Part shown: in pieces, positions 61,147-64,000 of the stretch | Layout: every line of letters begins with the position of its first letter | Numbering within the stretch: the stretch's first letter is position 1 | Assembly: GCA_020073465.1 (NCBI GenBank) | Contig: JAIQFC010000014.1 | Span: 90,611-154,610 of the forward strand | Direction of reading: 5' to 3' | From: Terriglobia bacterium | Lineage (GTDB): Bacteria; Acidobacteriota; Terriglobia; Terriglobales; Acidobacteriaceae | Length of the DNA stretch: 64,000 nt | Made by a program: the position numbers and the translations under genes | The notes under the pieces: model-generated | Databases searched by the model: none | Told to the model about the DNA's origin: nothing | What the model saw: the letters and a program-made list of their open reading frames with translations, nothing else

Positions 61147-62932
61147 TTATCGCGCTCCCTATCTTTCGCTCATTTCTGCCGTACTCGTTCTTGTGCTGTT
61201 CTCTTTCGCTTCGGCGTTGCGGACACAGGCGCAGACCAAGCCGAGTCCAGCGAATACAAACCGCCTGGCTCATTTGAATGTCTTCGCCAAGAAGGTGGAT
61301 CCGGGGTTCGAAAGCCGCCTCTCCATGGGTGGCGCAACCATGTTCCACTTGGCCCGGGTTCTTCCCGGCCTGCGGTTGGATCGCGCCGCCCATACTCCGG
61401 CCGCGCGCCTGGCTCGCGCCACTTCCGGGGCAAAGTCAAAATCCAAGCTTCTATCCATGCTTGCCGACAAAGCCGATGCTGATGACTCCGACCGCGGCCC
61501 GGTTCCCGTCAACGATGCCGATCTCGACTACGTGTTTTCGCACTTTTCCGGATTCACCCAGAGCGAAACATCGAGCGCCTGGTGTGGCGACAACGTCGTC
61601 GTTGGCTACAACGACTCTGGCGCAAACCTCCGCACTTTCATTGACCAGGTGGGAGGCAATTCATTCAACAGCGTGGGGGTTTCGCACAATCGCGGGAAAA
61701 GTTTCGCGGGGCTTCCTTACTTGAATCCAGGCCCGGACCCTGCCGTATTCCTTGCCGGCGATCCCGTCGTCGTGTGCGCCAATTCCAGCCACTTTATTAA
61801 TTCTTCTTTGTACAGCCATAACACATTCGACAACCAGGGCAATGAAACAAGCGCCGTCGCCGGCCTTGCCGTCAATCATTCGCAAGACGGCGGCCTGACC
61901 TGGGGAAACCCGATTGCCATCGTGACCAAGGATGGTTTCAATCATTTTCTCGACAAGGAATGGATGGCCATTGATTCCCGGAACCCCCAGAATGTCTACG
62001 TCACGTACACCGATTTTGAGGTTCCCCAAATCGACCCCCTCTGCGGCGGCGCCGTCAACGGTGGAATTCTGTCCCCGGATGTCCGTCTGGAAATGGTCGC
62101 GTCACACGATGGCGGCTTTACTTGGGGCGTACCCGTGGTGATCGACAACCGTTGCGGTCTTGACTCGTTTGCCAACCTTTCGGGCACACAGGTCGTCGTC
62201 GGCTCCAGTGGTCAAATCTACGTCTCCTATACCAGTTCGGACGGTGATTCGGCGGAGATCCGTTTCACTCAATCCAACGATGGGGGCGCCTCCTTCCAAT
62301 CCCCAGTCGTCGTCGCGGATACGACGGCGGCTACTGCCATAGACACCGGTTTGCAAGGCGGATTCCGGACCAATACGTTCCCGACTCTTGCTGTGGACAA
62401 TTCCCGCGGACCGCGCCGCGGCACCATCTACCTCACCTGGACGGATGGAAGCCGCAACATAGTACCGGACCTCTCTTCCTTTGTTGACTTGTCCTATTCC
62501 TTTGGGGACATCGTTCTCACTTCTTCATCGGATGGCGGTAAGACTTGGTCCACACCGAATCTCGTCAGCCCAACTCCCGCCAATTTTGAGGGCTTAGGGC
62601 GCGACCAATTCATGTCTGGAATGGCCGTGGATAACCGCGGAGCGCTCGCTGTCTGCTATTCAGACCGCCGCAATGATCCCAACAATTTTCTGGTGGACCA
62701 TTATTGTTCCCTTTCCGGCGATGGCGGCAACACTTTTGTGGACATCCGTCAAACACCATCCAGCTGGGTGCCTGCACATTTCACGGATATTCTCATCAAT
62801 TCGGAGTATCTGGGTGACTATGACGCAGTCAGTGCGGACGCGACCGGCGCTCACCCGGGCTTCTTTAGCTCGTTTCAAATCCTGACCAACCTCAACCCCG
62901 ATGTCTTTGGCACGCGGTTGAAACTCAATTAG
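61136..62932 (+). CDS. exported BNR-repeat propeller protein (copy 2)
   Basis: 598 residues from the GTG at 61136, with AAGGAGA eight bases before it. It overlaps copy 1 by 11 bp. A signal peptide ('LISAVLVLVLFSFASALRTQA') is followed by the same domain order as copy 1: 'SGFTQSETSSAWCGDNVVVG', 'SQDGGLTWGNPI', 'SHDGGFTWGVPV', 'SSDGGKTWSTPN', 'AVCYSDRRNDPNNFLVDHYC'. The two are clear paralogs that diverged after a tandem duplication. Substrate and activity are unknown. Confidence 0.82.
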   Translation: MTNNYRAPYLSLISAVLVLVLFSFASALRTQAQTKPSPANTNRLAHLNVFAKKVDPGFESRLSMGGATMFHLARVLPGLRLDRAAHTPAARLARATSGAKSKSKLLSMLADKADADDSDRGPVPVNDADLDYVFSHFSGFTQSETSSAWCGDNVVVGYNDSGANLRTFIDQVGGNSFNSVGVSHNRGKSFAGLPYLNPGPDPAVFLAGDPVVVCANSSHFINSSLYSHNTFDNQGNETSAVAGLAVNHSQDGGLTWGNPIAIVTKDGFNHFLDKEWMAIDSRNPQNVYVTYTDFEVPQIDPLCGGAVNGGILSPDVRLEMVASHDGGFTWGVPVVIDNRCGLDSFANLSGTQVVVGSSGQIYVSYTSSDGDSAEIRFTQSNDGGASFQSPVVVADTTAATAIDTGLQGGFRTNTFPTLAVDNSRGPRRGTIYLTWTDGSRNIVPDLSSFVDLSYSFGDIVLTSSSDGGKTWSTPNLVSPTPANFEGLGRDQFMSGMAVDNRGALAVCYSDRRNDPNNFLVDHYCSLSGDGGNTFVDIRQTPSSWVPAHFTDILINSEYLGDYDAVSADATGAHPGFFSSFQILTNLNPDVFGTRLKLN

Positions 62933-62984
62933 GGGCAGGTGGCCCGGCCTTACTCTAATTTGCGAGGCGAAGAAACCGAGGGTG

Positions 62985-63158
62985 CCCCATCCTTTCGCGT
63001 TCTCTGCGAAAGGGTGGGGACCTCAACTCTATCCCGCGGCTGACACATCCCCACCAGTAACTTTTCGTACCCGGCGGGTGGCCCAGGCTTTTGACTTTTC
63101 GTGGGCAGGAGAAAAACAGCGGGGTGCCCCGTCCTTCGCGTTCGTTGCGAAGGGCGGG
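62985..63158. repeat. pair of REP hairpins beside the RAYT gene
   Basis: Hairpin 1 (62985-63019) pairs CCCCAtCCTTTCGC with GCGAAAGGgTGGGG. Hairpin 2 (63128-63158) pairs CCCGtCCTTCGC with GCGAAGGgCGGG. Both are preceded by 'ggtgcccc', so they belong to one family. They lie directly next to the 3' end of the transposase gene, the arrangement of a REP/RAYT unit. Confidence 0.75.
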
Positions 63159-63185
63159 AACCACCAACGATGGCAGCATCGCAGC

Positions 63186-63742
63186 CTACGCTGCCCGAGG
63201 CCGCAACGAAATCTCCGTCCACCCGAAATTCACGCGCACCGGGCCAGCTTCACCGAGAAAATAGAAACGATAACTGCTCCAGCGCCACTGCTCGGGGGAG
63301 TCCACCAGTCCCCGCTTCACGGGATTGCGATGCATGTACCTCAGTTTCTCCACGCGCTTCTTGGTCGTCCATACGTTGAAGTCATAGAAGCGCGCCTGCC
63401 AGAACGCCCTGCACTGCAGCTTGTCGCCAAACAGATTGCCTTGGCGTGAGTCCTTCCGCGTGTTCTTCGGTAATAACGCCCGTGCCGTGCGCTGTTTCAG
63501 CACTTGCATCACGGTCGAAGGAGTCCCGACCTCTGGTTCGGTCAGAAGAAGGTGGACATGTTCCGGCATGACGACATATCCGACGACCACGAAGTGGTAA
63601 AGCGCTGGCGCGTCTGTTCCAAAATCGAGAGAAAGCGGTCACGGCTGCGCGCGGTGCGCAGAAAAGGCAATCGCCGGTAACACGAACCGGTGATAAAGTG
63701 CAGGTGATGAGCGCCGTAGGTGCGATGCAGGCCACTGGGCAT
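63186..63742 (-). pseudogene. REP-associated tyrosine transposase (RAYT, Y1/HUH), frameshifted
   Basis: The start is at 63742 ('MPSGLHRTYGAHHLHFITGS'). The first 48 residues ('RLPFLRTARSRDRF') lead to 'TRQRF', where the frame changes near 63596-63600. The rest reads 'HFVVVGYVVMPEHVHLLLTE' with the HUH motif HVH, then 'FWQARFYDFNVWT', 'YMHRNPVKRGLV' and 'WRWSSYRFYFLGE', which holds the usual RAYT C-terminus. Apart from the frameshift all motifs are present. The family nicks and moves REP sequences; this copy is probably inactive unless frameshifting restores it. Confidence 0.82.
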
Positions 63743-63779
63743 GACCAGCAACATGGTACAAGCAGCATCGTACCCACCC

Positions 63780-63845
63780 TTGCAAAGAACGTGTCTAGTC
63801 CCACGACATACTTTACAGTTTGTCCCGACACATCCTTTACAGTTT
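63780..63845. mobile_element. probable end region of an IS481-like element
   Basis: Two near-repeats, 'cgacatactttacagtttgtc' and 'cgacacatcctttacagttttc', lie head to tail just outside the transposase stop codon. Such T/A-rich repeated ends are typical of this IS group. The exact terminus and any target duplication cannot be fixed, because the other end is outside the window. Confidence 0.5.
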
Positions 63846-64000
63846 TCACTTGGCATCCGACTGGGGGAACCAGCGCTCGACCGCGGTCGAGTGCTGGTTC
63901 CCCAGATCGAGTTCGCGGATCAGGGTGCGGCAGTAGTACACCAGCACCCGCTGTCCGATCCGCTCCAGTTGCACCCACTCTCCACACAAGGCCTTGCTGA
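63846..64000 (-). CDS. IS481-like transposase, C-terminal end (partial)
   Basis: 51 residues before a TGA at 63848-63846; the rest lies beyond the window edge. 'WVQLERIGQRVLVYYCRTLI' and 'RELDLGNQHSTAVERWFPQS' are characteristic of the C-terminal tail of IS481/IS21-related DDE transposases. Whether the rest is intact is unknown. Confidence 0.65.
   Translation of the reverse strand, partial: SKALCGEWVQLERIGQRVLVYYCRTLIRELDLGNQHSTAVERWFPQSDAK

Overview
The window looks like chromosome from an Acidobacteriota bacterium, probably class Terriglobia. This is inferred from gene content and not from a marker gene: an Oar-like TonB receptor with a carboxypeptidase-regulatory domain, kinase-TPR and TPR-CHAT proteins, large Ig/MBG surface proteins, BNR-repeat proteins, REP hairpins with their RAYT transposase, and a moderately high G+C content. 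No rRNA gene or complete tRNA gene was found.

Layout. 0-3 kb: the 5' part of an HlyD-type membrane fusion protein gene, next to an ABC ATPase/permease pair that has collapsed through two deletions; then a small metallopeptidase and a lytic transglycosylase. 3.3-25.6 kb: an interval bracketed by two copies of a tRNA 3' end in the same orientation. It holds a glutamate dehydrogenase and two ATP-grasp (PPDK_N) proteins of unusual architecture, a metallophosphoesterase, a RIC/ScdA di-iron repair protein, and an eight-gene respiratory operon: FAD/Fe-S oxidoreductase, Rieske protein, cytochrome b, hexaheme cytochrome c, NarG-like Mo subunit, NarH-like Fe-S subunit, heme-b gamma subunit and TorD-like chaperone. 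A small secreted protein and a TPR-CHAT gene cut off at the right tRNA fragment follow. CRP/FNR-type palindromes lie upstream of gdh, ric and the respiratory operon. At two of them a -10-like hexamer sits exactly where a class II activator would need it.

25.7-45 kb: an SDR oxidoreductase, a YVTN propeller, a Ser/Thr kinase with TPRs, a giant L-lectin/Ig-like protein, an HxlR regulator, a BNR/HEAT/MoaD-like group, TrmO, a TlpA-rhodanese pair, MsrP and MsrQ separated by a MITE-like element, and two lipoproteins. 45-53 kb: a purine-linked group with an exported adenosine deaminase, purine nucleoside phosphorylase, a large TonB receptor and an exported SAM hydroxide adenosyltransferase-like protein; then a broken MmcQ/YjbR gene and a PPOX-class flavoprotein. 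53-64 kb: a homoserine-dehydrogenase-like gene carrying a REP inside its coding sequence, a class V aminotransferase, a PhoU-like protein, two tandem exported BNR-repeat paralogs, a frameshifted RAYT beside its REP hairpins, and the end of an IS481-like transposase.

How the genes may fit together. The 12.1-22.7 kb operon reads as a complete chain: reductant to FAD/Fe-S protein, quinone, cytochrome bc module, multiheme c, and then a TAT-exported NarG-like reductase. The co-regulated di-iron repair gene points to nitrogen oxides, but the substrate is not proven. Palindromic repeats of several families occur between genes, and in one case inside a gene.
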